Assembly: GCF_000955955.1 (NCBI RefSeq)
Contig: NZ_JYJG01000207.1
Span: forward strand, 1 to 41,842
Reading direction: 5' to 3'
Length of the DNA: 41,842 nucleotides
Source: Lentzea aerocolonigenes
GTDB taxonomy: Bacteria > Actinomycetota > Actinomycetes > Mycobacteriales > Pseudonocardiaceae
The notes under the pieces: model-generated
The model's database searches: none
Told to the model about the DNA's origin: nothing
What the model saw: the letters and a program-made list of their open reading frames with translations, nothing else
Shown: piece after piece, positions 16,344-23,053 of the stretch
Numbering within the stretch: the first letter of the stretch is position 1
Layout of the letters: every line of letters begins with the position of its first letter
Program-made: the position numbers and the translations under genes

Positions 16344-17078
16344 GTGGACGCCTACCTACAGCGCATCGGTGCCTCGCGGGACTCTTCGTTGGCGGAGCTG
16401 CACGAACGGCATCTGCTGAGCGTCCCGTTCGAGAACCTCGACACCCACATGGACATGCGGATCGAGCTGGAGATCCCGTGGCTGTACGACAAGATCGTGA
16501 CGCGGCGGCGGGGCGGGTTCTGCTACGAGCTCAACGGGCTGTTCGCGGAGTTGTTGCGGGACTTGGGACATCACGTCGACCTGCTGGCCGCGCGGGTGTT
16601 CCGCGACAGCCAGACGCTCGGGCCGCCCTTCGACCACCTGACGTTGCTGGTGGACGGGGAGTGGCTGTGCGACGTCGGCTTCGGTGCTTTCTCGCTGCAC
16701 CCGCTGTCGTGGACGTCGCGGGAGGACCAGAAGGACCCGTTCGGGACGTTCCGGCTGGTCGAGCACGGGGACGACGTGGACGTGCTGATGGACGGCTCGC
16801 CCACCTACCGGGTCGAGCGGCGGCCGCGCTCGTTGGCGGAGTTCGTGCCGACGTGCTGGTGGCAGCAGAGCGCGCCGGAGTCGGGTTTCCGCAAAGCACC
16901 ACGGGCGACGCTGGCCCGGTTGGACGGGCGGATCACGGTGACGAACGAGAAGGTCGTGGTCACGAAAAACGGCCACAAGACCTCAACTCCTGTCGAGGAT
17001 CCTGCGGCCGCTTTCCTGCGATATTTCGGAATTCACTTCCGGCAGAGCAACGCGTCCGGTGTCCTGCGCCAGTTGTAG
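16344..17078 (+). CDS. nat: Arylamine N-acetyltransferase
   Basis: A 244-residue NAT-family enzyme that moves an acetyl group from acetyl-CoA to arylamines or hydrazines; relatives close polyketide amide rings in ansamycin pathways. The cysteine-protease-like triad is visible: Cys60 in RRGGFCYELN, His98 in PFDHLTLLV and Asp110 in LCDVGFG. SVPFENLD at residues 26-33 is the usual N-terminal signature. The start is GTG at 16344. The C-terminus overlaps the convergent GH5 gene by 46 bases, so the last 15 or so residues are read through that gene's end, longer than in typical members. No polyketide synthase is nearby, so a detoxification role is more likely. Confidence 0.9.
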   Translation: MDAYLQRIGASRDSSLAELHERHLLSVPFENLDTHMDMRIELEIPWLYDKIVTRRRGGFCYELNGLFAELLRDLGHHVDLLAARVFRDSQTLGPPFDHLTLLVDGEWLCDVGFGAFSLHPLSWTSREDQKDPFGTFRLVEHGDDVDVLMDGSPTYRVERRPRSLAEFVPTCWWQQSAPESGFRKAPRATLARLDGRITVTNEKVVVTKNGHKTSTPVEDPAAAFLRYFGIHFRQSNASGVLRQL

Positions 17079-18745
17079 GCGACGCCGGCGATGTGCTCGT
17101 CCTGCGCGCACTGGCCCTTGTAGTGCCCGTTGGCCCAGTCGCCGCCCTGGTCCGGCCGGTTGTCGCCGCGGTCGAACCACAGCACGCGCGTGGTCGTTCC
17201 GGTGGCGATCGGCGCGCAGACCAACGTGAAATTCGCGTAGCCGACGGCCGCGTTTCCTTGCGGGCACTGGAGTTTCGTGTAGCCGGCCGCCCAGTCGTTG
17301 GTGACGTGCTGCTCGTTGGTGACGCGGGTGGTGTTGCTCCACTGTGGACTGCTGACGCACAGACCGCGGTTGCCCGTGTGGCTGATGCCGACGAGCTTCT
17401 CGTTCTGCGGGCACGATTCCTTGAGGAGCATGTTCCACCGGGTCTCGCGCGGGACCTGCCCGGTGCGGCTGGGCGCGTTGATCAGCCTGTTCCACGCTCC
17501 GGCGCGCCAGTCGTCGCCGTCGTTGACGCTGATGCGGTTTCCGTTGGCATCCCACCGGAGCAGTGCCCAGCTGTTGCCGGTCTTGTTGCTGTGGAAGCCG
17601 ACCAGTGGCCAGTAGGCGAAGTCGGTGTCCTTGGCGATCAGCTGGTCGACGAAGCGCTCGAACCAGTCGCGTGCCTTCTGGTTGGACTCGTCGATGCCGC
17701 CGACACCGAACTCGCTGATCCACAACGGCGCGGTGAAGTGCTTCTGCGCCTCGGTGATGTAGAAGGCCTGGCGCTGCAGGACGTCGACGAGCTCCTGCGG
17801 TGACAGGTCCTGGTAGCGCGGGTCGCTCGTCTCGCCGATTCCGGTGGCACCGCTGTGGTTGGGCCCGGTGTAGCCGTAGAAGTGGGCGCTGTAGACGAGT
17901 TTCTCGGGGTTGGCGAGCGTGTGGCTGAGGTACTTGACGGGCTCCAGCGTCGGCCTGCCGTGCGCGAAGCCGTCGACCGGGATGCCGGTCCAGTTGATGC
18001 CCTCGACGATGACCAGGAGGTCTGGCGCGGTCTGCTGTATGCGGTCTGCAGCCTGCTGCGAGGCCTTGTGCCAGTCGTGGTCGTTGCCCCAGCCCCAGTT
18101 CGGGTCGTCCCAGATGTTGCGGCGCACCTCGTTGTAGAGGTCCGCGCCCACGACCCGTTTGTCGGCCTTGTACCGGTCGGCCATGAACGCCCAGTCGTTG
18201 ACCCACTGGTCCGTGCTCTGGCTGGTGTTCCACCGCTCGTTGCCGTCGACACCACAACACCACCTGGACGTCGTGGTGTGGTTGTTGAGGATGACGGCGA
18301 GGTTGTTGCTCGTCAGCGCGTTGACCACCGCGTCGTAGATCTCGAGGGGCCGCTTGCCGTTGAGCTGCGCGTCCTTCAGCCCGTTGACCGGGTTGGTGTC
18401 CTTGATCATCTGGTTGGAGAACGGCAGCCGGACGCTGTTGACGCCGATCTCCTTGAAGCCGCTGATGATCGTGGCCATGGTCGCGCGGTCGAGGCCCAGC
18501 GGAACCTGGTCGGCCTTCTCGCCGGCGTGGTGGTTGGCGGGGTCGTTGATGTCGCCGGAACCGTTCCAGGTGCCGCTCGCACCGTGCCAGTTGCCGGACT
18601 TCAGCTTGAAGCGGTCGCCGTGGGCGTCGACGATCCACCGTCCGCGCGTGCTCAGCGGGCCGGTCCAGGACGCCGGTTCCGCCTGCGCGGGAGCAACGAG
18701 ACTCGCGGCCAGGAGCAGGGTGGCCGAGACGCGAGTGAATTTCAC
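17033..18745 (-). CDS. Secreted GH5-type glycoside hydrolase with C-terminal repeat domain
   Basis: A 570-residue secreted enzyme. Residues 1-22 are a signal peptide (ATLLLAASLVAPAQA). The (beta/alpha)8 catalytic domain follows: VNSVRLPFSNQMI, AVILNNHTTT, the acid/base Glu in ADLYNEVRRNIW near residue 204, and the nucleophile Glu in PLWISEFGVGG near 343. This is the family 5 cellulase/mannanase pattern. The last 130 residues contain about two and a half copies of a cysteine-rich repeat starting CPQNEKLVG, CPQGNAAVG and CAQDEHIAG, perhaps a carbohydrate-binding module. The GTG start overlaps the stop of the DUF72 gene as GTGA, so the two are translationally coupled. Substrate is not predictable from sequence alone. 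Confidence 0.85.
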   Translation of the reverse strand: MKFTRVSATLLLAASLVAPAQAEPASWTGPLSTRGRWIVDAHGDRFKLKSGNWHGASGTWNGSGDINDPANHHAGEKADQVPLGLDRATMATIISGFKEIGVNSVRLPFSNQMIKDTNPVNGLKDAQLNGKRPLEIYDAVVNALTSNNLAVILNNHTTTSRWCCGVDGNERWNTSQSTDQWVNDWAFMADRYKADKRVVGADLYNEVRRNIWDDPNWGWGNDHDWHKASQQAADRIQQTAPDLLVIVEGINWTGIPVDGFAHGRPTLEPVKYLSHTLANPEKLVYSAHFYGYTGPNHSGATGIGETSDPRYQDLSPQELVDVLQRQAFYITEAQKHFTAPLWISEFGVGGIDESNQKARDWFERFVDQLIAKDTDFAYWPLVGFHSNKTGNSWALLRWDANGNRISVNDGDDWRAGAWNRLINAPSRTGQVPRETRWNMLLKESCPQNEKLVGISHTGNRGLCVSSPQWSNTTRVTNEQHVTNDWAAGYTKLQCPQGNAAVGYANFTLVCAPIATGTTTRVLWFDRGDNRPDQGGDWANGHYKGQCAQDEHIAGVAYNWRRTPDALLCRK

Positions 18746-19461
18746 GTATGTGAAGTTAGCGGCATGCCGAGGCGTTGCGCCAGGGTTCGGGCATTTCCCG
18801 GTGCGGCGCCTTTCATGGTGTTGTCGAAGTAGACGTAGGTGTCGCGGTCCCAGTCGCGGATCTGCTGCGCCCACTTGTCGAGCTGCCTGTCGTCGTAGGA
18901 GCTGATGTAGAGCTCGTCGTGGCCGTGCAGCCTGATGTAGGCGAAGTCGGCGGTGACGGCCTCGATGCACGGGAACGTCGGTGCGTCCGAGATGACGTGG
19001 GCGACGTTGTGTGCGTGCAGCAGGTCGAAGTAGGCGTTGGTGCGGAACGACTCGTGGCGCGGTTCGACGGCGTGTCTGCCCGGCGGGAGGGTGGCGAGGA
19101 AGTCCTGCAGAAGTGCGTGGTCGAAGCGCAGCGTCGGCGGCAGCTGCCAGATGATCGGGCCCTGTTTCGGGCCCAGCGCGAGCGAGTCGAGGAAGGTCTT
19201 GAGCGGTTCCTCGACGTGCCGCAACCGTTTGAGGTGCGTGATCAGCTTCGGGCCTTTGACGGAGAAGACGAAGTCCGCGGGGGTCTCGGCGTACCACTTG
19301 CGGTAGTTCGACGGCGGCTGGAGCCGGTAGAACGAGCTGTTGATCTCGATCGTGCCGACGTGCGAGGCGAGGTGGCTGAGCCAGCGCCGTTGCGGGACGT
19401 TGCGGTAGAAGCCGTCGCGCCATTCCGGGTAGCGCCAGCCCGACGTGCCGATCCTGATCAC
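18742..19461 (-). CDS. DUF72 family protein (paralogue 2)
   Basis: A 239-residue DUF72 (YecE-like) protein: MIRIGTSGWRYPEWRDGFY at the N-terminus, IEINSSFYRLQPPSNYRKW, FVFSVKGPKLITHLKRL, GPIIWQLPP, VEPRHESF, and YIRLHGHDELYISSY. It is shorter than the copy at 15517-16326 and clearly related to it. It is the first gene of a two-gene unit with the secreted GH5 enzyme, overlapping by GTGA. Why a cytoplasmic DUF72 protein should be coupled to a secreted glycosidase is unclear. Its start faces the toxin-antitoxin locus. Confidence 0.9.
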   Translation of the reverse strand: MIRIGTSGWRYPEWRDGFYRNVPQRRWLSHLASHVGTIEINSSFYRLQPPSNYRKWYAETPADFVFSVKGPKLITHLKRLRHVEEPLKTFLDSLALGPKQGPIIWQLPPTLRFDHALLQDFLATLPPGRHAVEPRHESFRTNAYFDLLHAHNVAHVISDAPTFPCIEAVTADFAYIRLHGHDELYISSYDDRQLDKWAQQIRDWDRDTYVYFDNTMKGAAPGNARTLAQRLGMPLTSHT

Positions 19462-19481
19462 GTCGGCCGGGTATCCCGGTC

Positions 19482-19527
19482 GTGCTGTAGCTACTCTGTA
19501 GCACTTTTATCGGGTTTGGGCTACGCT
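19482..19527. promoter_or_regulatory. Promoter and possible operator of the toxin-antitoxin pair
   Basis: Between the divergent DUF72 and antitoxin genes, GTGCT (19482-19486) and AGCAC (19500-19504) are inverted, and CTGTAG occurs twice between them. TACGCT at about 19522-19527 is a good -10 box seven bases before the antitoxin ATG, implying a leaderless transcript. Antitoxins of this family normally bind such sites to repress their own operon. Confidence 0.4.
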
Positions 19528-19533
19528 GGTGCT

Positions 19534-19821
19534 ATGCAGCAGCTCAAAGCCATCGGGCAGCGCGAGCTCCGCAACGACAACGCGGAGATCATGCGCCGTG
19601 TCGAGGCGGGTGAGAGCTTCGTCGTCACCCGCAACAACAAGCCGGTCGCCCAGCTCTCGCCGTACCGGGAGGAAGTCCCGTCGCGGCCGGCGCTCGGTGA
19701 GATCCAGGTTCTGTTCGGCACTCTGCCGTCGGTCGACGCGGAGCGCTGGGAGGCGGACCGCAGGGCGGCCGACGAGATCTTCGGTGCGGACGACCCGCTG
19801 GACGACCCGTGGCAGAGGTGA
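19534..19821 (+). CDS. Phd/YefM-family antitoxin
   Basis: A 95-residue protein. Residues 3-45 match the Phd/YefM antitoxin N-terminus: LKAIGQRELRNDNAEIMRRV, then GESFVVTRNNKPVAQLSPY, which forms the dimeric DNA-binding fold. The acidic C-terminal tail (about 65-95, ending DPLDDPWQR) would wrap the toxin. It overlaps the toxin gene by 13 bases, or by 4 if the toxin starts at 19818. Known members neutralise the partner toxin and repress their own operon. Confidence 0.9.
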   Translation: MQQLKAIGQRELRNDNAEIMRRVEAGESFVVTRNNKPVAQLSPYREEVPSRPALGEIQVLFGTLPSVDAERWEADRRAADEIFGADDPLDDPWQR

Positions 19822-20219
19822 GGCGCTGCCTGCTCGACACCTGTGTGCTGATCAGGCTCGAGCGGGCGGATCTGGGCGCGTACCTGAACGCCCAGCCGTT
19901 CCTCAGCGCGGTCACGATCGCGGAGCTGGCGTTCGGGATCGACGTCGACGACCCGGTCGAGCGGGCCGCGCGCACGGAGCGGTACTACGCGGCGATGCAG
20001 ACGTTCGAGGTGCTGCCGTTCGGCGTGGAGGAGGCCAAGGTCTACGGGCAGATGGCCTCGCTGGTGCGGCGCGCGGGGCGCAGTCCCCGGCCGCGGCGGA
20101 TGGACCTGCAGATCGCGGCCACGGCGTCGGTCGCGCGTATGCCCGTGCTGACGATGAACGTCAAGGATTTCAAGGACCTCGACCGGCTCGTGGAGGTCGT
20201 ACCGGTCCGTCAGGTCTGA
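19809..20219 (+). CDS. vapC: PIN-domain ribonuclease toxin (VapC-like)
   Basis: A 136-residue PIN-domain endoribonuclease. The acidic metal site is present: Asp in CLLDTCVLIRLE near residue 10, Glu in IAELAFGI near 39, and Asp in RRMDLQIAATA near 98, with a final VLTMNVKDFKDL segment. Such toxins cleave tRNA or rRNA when the antitoxin is lost. The start is GTG at 19809; GTG at 19818 would give a 4-base GTGA overlap with the antitoxin and is equally plausible. It is downstream of and translationally coupled to the Phd/YefM antitoxin. Confidence 0.9.
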   Translation: MAEVRRCLLDTCVLIRLERADLGAYLNAQPFLSAVTIAELAFGIDVDDPVERAARTERYYAAMQTFEVLPFGVEEAKVYGQMASLVRRAGRSPRPRRMDLQIAATASVARMPVLTMNVKDFKDLDRLVEVVPVRQV

Positions 20220-20283
20220 GCGGCGCCGTGCGAGTGTGCCGAAACGCCTTTGGCGGCAAGCGTTCACCTCTACGCTGCCCGGC

Positions 20284-20787
20284 ATGATCACGCCGGCGTT
20301 CACCTGCACGTGTTGCGGCCACGAGCACGACGGCCTGCCGTTCGCCTACGCGATGGCCGCACCCGTCTACTGGTCGCCGCAGCTCGCCGAGAACCCGGAC
20401 AACGTGCTCGGCGACGAGTACTGCGTGATCGACAACGAGCACCACTTCGTGCGCGGCCGGATCGTGCTGCCCGTGCGCGACGCCGGCGAGGACTTCGAGT
20501 GGGGAGTGTGGGTGTCGCTCTCCAAGGCGAACTTCGACCGCATGGCCGAGGTGTTCGACGACCCGGCTCGCGTTCAGGAGCCGCCGTACTTCGGGTGGCT
20601 GTCGACGGTGCTGCCCGGTTACGAGCCCACGACGCTCAACCTCAAGACCAACCTGCACACCCAGGAAATCGGTGTCCGGCCGCTCATCGAGCTCGAGCCC
20701 ACTGATCACCCGCTCGCGGTGGAGCAGCGAGAGGGCATCACTCTCGCGCGGGTGCAGGAGTTCGCCGAGATGGCGTTGCACCAGTGA
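20284..20787 (+). CDS. DUF2199 family protein
   Basis: A 167-residue protein matching DUF2199: FTCTCCGHEHDGLPFAYA at the N-terminus, with three cysteines that might bind zinc, then CVIDNEHHFVRGRIVLPV, EWGVWVSLSKANFDRM, PPYFGWLS and LNLKTNLHTQEIGVRP. The function of the family is unknown; members are often small cytoplasmic proteins near immunity-like genes, but nothing here supports that directly. It is 64 bases after the toxin gene, and a dispersed repeat begins right after its stop codon. Confidence 0.85.
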   Translation: MITPAFTCTCCGHEHDGLPFAYAMAAPVYWSPQLAENPDNVLGDEYCVIDNEHHFVRGRIVLPVRDAGEDFEWGVWVSLSKANFDRMAEVFDDPARVQEPPYFGWLSTVLPGYEPTTLNLKTNLHTQEIGVRPLIELEPTDHPLAVEQREGITLARVQEFAEMALHQ

Positions 20788-20789
20788 GC

Positions 20790-20911
20790 AACTGATATAT
20801 CGGTTCCGGCTATAGGCTATGACCTGCGGCTTAGCAATGAGACTTTGGACTTCGTCCGCAAAAGACTCATTGCAAGGGGCCGCTGATATATGGCGGCAAC
20901 TGATATATCAG
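20790..20911 (+). repeat. Dispersed repeat, copy A (hairpin plus ACTGATATATC motifs)
   Basis: AACTGATATATCGG occupies 20790-20803. A long imperfect hairpin spans 20830-20876: left arm CTTAGCAATGAGACTTTGGAC, loop TTC, right arm GTCCGCAAAAGACTCATTGC then AAG. CTGATATATGGCGG follows at 20883 and the perfect palindrome CTGATATATCAG at 20900-20911. It fills the gap between two convergent genes. The TGA stop of the HAD gene lies inside the last palindrome. Copies B, C and D elsewhere share these parts. Confidence 0.85.
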
Positions 20912-21426
20912 GGGCGTACGGGCGCGTGGGCGAGGAACGTCCGGGTCTGTTCGAGGTGTTCGATGCCGATGCCCTTGCGGGGGTCGACCGGCACGAGCAG
21001 GGTGCCGGGGCGCGCCGCCGCCCACTCCGCGTCGCGTGGCTGGAACTCGTCGTCGAGCCACGCGATCGGCCGCGTGCCCGCCCACTCGGTGATGGCGGGG
21101 ACCTTGCCGTGGTGGCCGTCGCGGTGGTCGGCGCCGCGGCCGCCGAAGTCGATCCACTCCAGCTCGGGCAGGCCGAGGAGCGGGCCGATGAACTCGTTCG
21201 CCTCGTGCTCCCAGGTCGTCGCCCACACCAGGTCCGCACCGGCCGCGGCGGCGAGCGAGAGCAGCCACGGACCGTGCGACGGGTCTAGCCAGACGCGCAG
21301 CGGGCGGGCGAAACCCGCGGGACGGATGCGGTGCGTGGTGTAGCCGGCCGGACGTCGGGTCGGCTTCGCCAGATAGGGGTTCAGCGGGCCGTCGACGTCG
21401 ACCAGGATCGCCGGTCGGGACAACAT
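20908..21426 (-). CDS. HAD-superfamily phosphatase-like protein
   Basis: A 172-residue protein. ILVDVDGPLNPY near residue 8 is HAD motif I with both catalytic aspartates (DVD). LVWATTWEHEANEF near 67 fits the motif II region, and IAWLDDEF near 121 supplies the acidic motif IV pair. This is the short HAD subgroup found alone or in RNA-repair fusions; substrate unknown. Its last codons and TGA stop lie in repeat copy A, so the native C-terminus may have been changed by repeat insertion. It has a clear ATG and is divergent from the small unknown gene. Confidence 0.75.
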   Translation of the reverse strand: MLSRPAILVDVDGPLNPYLAKPTRRPAGYTTHRIRPAGFARPLRVWLDPSHGPWLLSLAAAAGADLVWATTWEHEANEFIGPLLGLPELEWIDFGGRGADHRDGHHGKVPAITEWAGTRPIAWLDDEFQPRDAEWAAARPGTLLVPVDPRKGIGIEHLEQTRTFLAHAPVRP

Positions 21427-21485
21427 GACCTGATCGAAACATCCAATTCGCTAATGATCCCGCGATTTTTCCCGATACGGGACAC

Positions 21486-21806
21486 ATGACTCTCACGGAG
21501 ATCGCGGCCTGGTGCACGGCAGACCACGTGCGGGCCGCGCTCGAACGTCAGCTCGCAGGCGCGCTGGTGGAGGTCCCCGAGGACGACGACTCGCCGCGCC
21601 GAGCGTTCAGCGAGGCGTTGCGCAGGTCGTTGATGCTGCGCCAGAAGCACCCGTTCGACGTCGTGGCGATCGGCCTGCCGGACCTGCTGCGCTACCGGGA
21701 CCTGGTGGCCGGGTCCGAGGTGACGCTGCGCGCGACCAACATCGAGGCCTACTTCATCCGCCAGGACGGCAGCGCGGAGCAGTACCAGCCGGAGATCGAG
21801 GACTGA
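21486..21806 (+). CDS. Conserved hypothetical protein
   Basis: A 106-residue soluble protein with no domain I recognise. It is acidic, with helices at the N-terminus (IAAWCTADHVRAALERQLAG) and a short beta-rich end (VTLRATNIEAYFIRQDG). It stands alone, divergent from the HAD gene and ending 1 base before the stop of the convergent P450. Confidence 0.55.
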   Translation: MTLTEIAAWCTADHVRAALERQLAGALVEVPEDDDSPRRAFSEALRRSLMLRQKHPFDVVAIGLPDLLRYRDLVAGSEVTLRATNIEAYFIRQDGSAEQYQPEIED

Positions 21807-21807
21807 C

Positions 21808-22959
21808 TCACCACACGACGGGCAACGCGGTCACGCCGCGGACCAGGTAGCCGCGGTTCCAGCCGAGCTCGTGCTCCGGCACGGCGAGGCGCAGCGCGGG
21901 CATGCGGGTCAGCAGGCGTTCCAGCATCACCTGAAGTTCCAGCCTCGCCAGCTGTGCGCCGAGGCAGTAGTGGGCTCCGTGCCCGAACGCCATGTGCGGG
22001 TTCGGATCGCGGGCGAGGTCGAGGTCGTCCGCATCCGTGAAGACGCGTCGATCACGGTTCGTCACGGGCACCTCCACCAGCACCGGTTCGCCGCGCGCGA
22101 TGACCACGTCGCCGATCGCGACGTCCTCGGTGGCGAAACGCGCGAAGACGGCGGTCGTCGGCAGCGGGATGTAGCGCAGCATCTCCTCCACCGCGGCGGG
22201 CAGCTGCGAGACCTGCAGGGAGTCCCAGCGGCCGGAAGTCAGCAACAGGTACACCATGCTGGGCAGTTGCGTCTTCACCGTCTCCAGGCCGCCGACCAGG
22301 ATGCTGAACGAGACCATGACGAGCTCGTCGATCGTGAGCTCGCCGGCGTTCAGGTACCGCACCAGCGAGCCGAACAGGTCGTCGGTCGGATCGGCCGTGC
22401 GATGGCGGGCGAGAGCGGCCAGGTAGTCGCAGATGGCGGTGTAGTGCTCCCCGGCGACCGAGGCGGGCACCGCACCCGTGCTGAGGAAGCTGTCCGCCCA
22501 CACGCCGAACTTCTTGTGGTCCTCCTGCGGCACGCCGAGCAAGGTCGTGATCATCAGCATCGGGAACGGGCGGGCCAGGCCCTCCACCAGGTCGGCGGGC
22601 GGGGTCAGCTCGTCGAGCAGCGAGTCCGCGATCTCGACGGCACGGGGACGCAGAGCCTGTACACGGCGCACGGTGAAGACGTTCGTCACCAGCTTGCGCA
22701 GCCTGGTGTGCTGCGGCGGGTCCAGGGACAGGATGCCGGGCGCGTTGTTCTGCGAGCTCATCCGCGGTTCGTCGAGCGGGTCCGCGGTGGTGCGCACGAA
22801 CCGGGGATCGCTCAGCATCGCGCGTGCTTCGGAGTGGCCCGTGATGAGCCAGGTTTCCTTGCCGTAGGGCATTTTCACGCGGATCAACGGCGGTGCCGCG
22901 GTGAGCGCCGGGTCGATGTCCAGCCGATCGGGCTCCGCGAACGGATAACTTCTGGCCAT
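21808..22959 (-). CDS. Cytochrome P450
   Basis: A 383-residue soluble bacterial P450 monooxygenase. EMLRY (K-helix variant of ExxR), the haem loop FGHGAHYCLGAQLAR with the ligand Cys near residue 332, and the I-helix VGGLETVKTQ, with Thr after Glu as usual for oxygen activation, are all present. DPPQHTRLRKLV is the usual C-helix. No ferredoxin or biosynthetic partners are adjacent, so the substrate is open: secondary metabolism or xenobiotic. The ATG at 22959 has TACCTT a few bases upstream, suggesting a leaderless transcript. It is transcribed toward the convergent unknown gene. Confidence 0.95.
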   Translation of the reverse strand: MARSYPFAEPDRLDIDPALTAAPPLIRVKMPYGKETWLITGHSEARAMLSDPRFVRTTADPLDEPRMSSQNNAPGILSLDPPQHTRLRKLVTNVFTVRRVQALRPRAVEIADSLLDELTPPADLVEGLARPFPMLMITTLLGVPQEDHKKFGVWADSFLSTGAVPASVAGEHYTAICDYLAALARHRTADPTDDLFGSLVRYLNAGELTIDELVMVSFSILVGGLETVKTQLPSMVYLLLTSGRWDSLQVSQLPAAVEEMLRYIPLPTTAVFARFATEDVAIGDVVIARGEPVLVEVPVTNRDRRVFTDADDLDLARDPNPHMAFGHGAHYCLGAQLARLELQVMLERLLTRMPALRLAVPEHELGWNRGYLVRGVTALPVVW

Positions 22960-23009
22960 TCCCCGAAGGTAGGCCGGTGATCATGGAACGTGCAGGTCCG
23001 AGCAGGCGA

Positions 23010-23043
23010 AAGCCCCGGCTCCGTCGAGGAGGAGCCGGGGCTT
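23010..23043 (-). terminator. Perfect 13-bp hairpin terminator after fadB
   Basis: AAGCCCCGGCTCC (23010-23022) and GGAGCCGGGGCTT (23031-23043) pair perfectly around an 8-base loop, about 10 bases after the fadB stop. It is a strong GC-rich stem typical of actinomycete terminators and closes the beta-oxidation operon. Confidence 0.85.
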
Positions 23044-23053
23044 CACGAACGCA

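Noticed and set aside
16344..17078. Arylamine N-acetyltransferase as amide synthase of an ansamycin cluster.
   Set aside because: No polyketide synthase or AHBA genes in the window.
20830..20876. Hairpin repeats as ordinary intrinsic terminators.
   Set aside because: There is no T tract, the arms are conserved in sequence far beyond what termination needs, and copy D lies at a gene's 5' side. Termination as a side effect is still possible.
20815..20900. Hairpin repeats as integron attC sites.
   Set aside because: No matching inner and outer core sites and no integrase gene; the arrangement of one gene between inverted copies does not fit head-to-tail cassettes.
20790..20911. Hairpin repeats as CRISPR units.
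   Set aside because: Copies are far apart, inverted in places, with no regular spacers and no cas genes.
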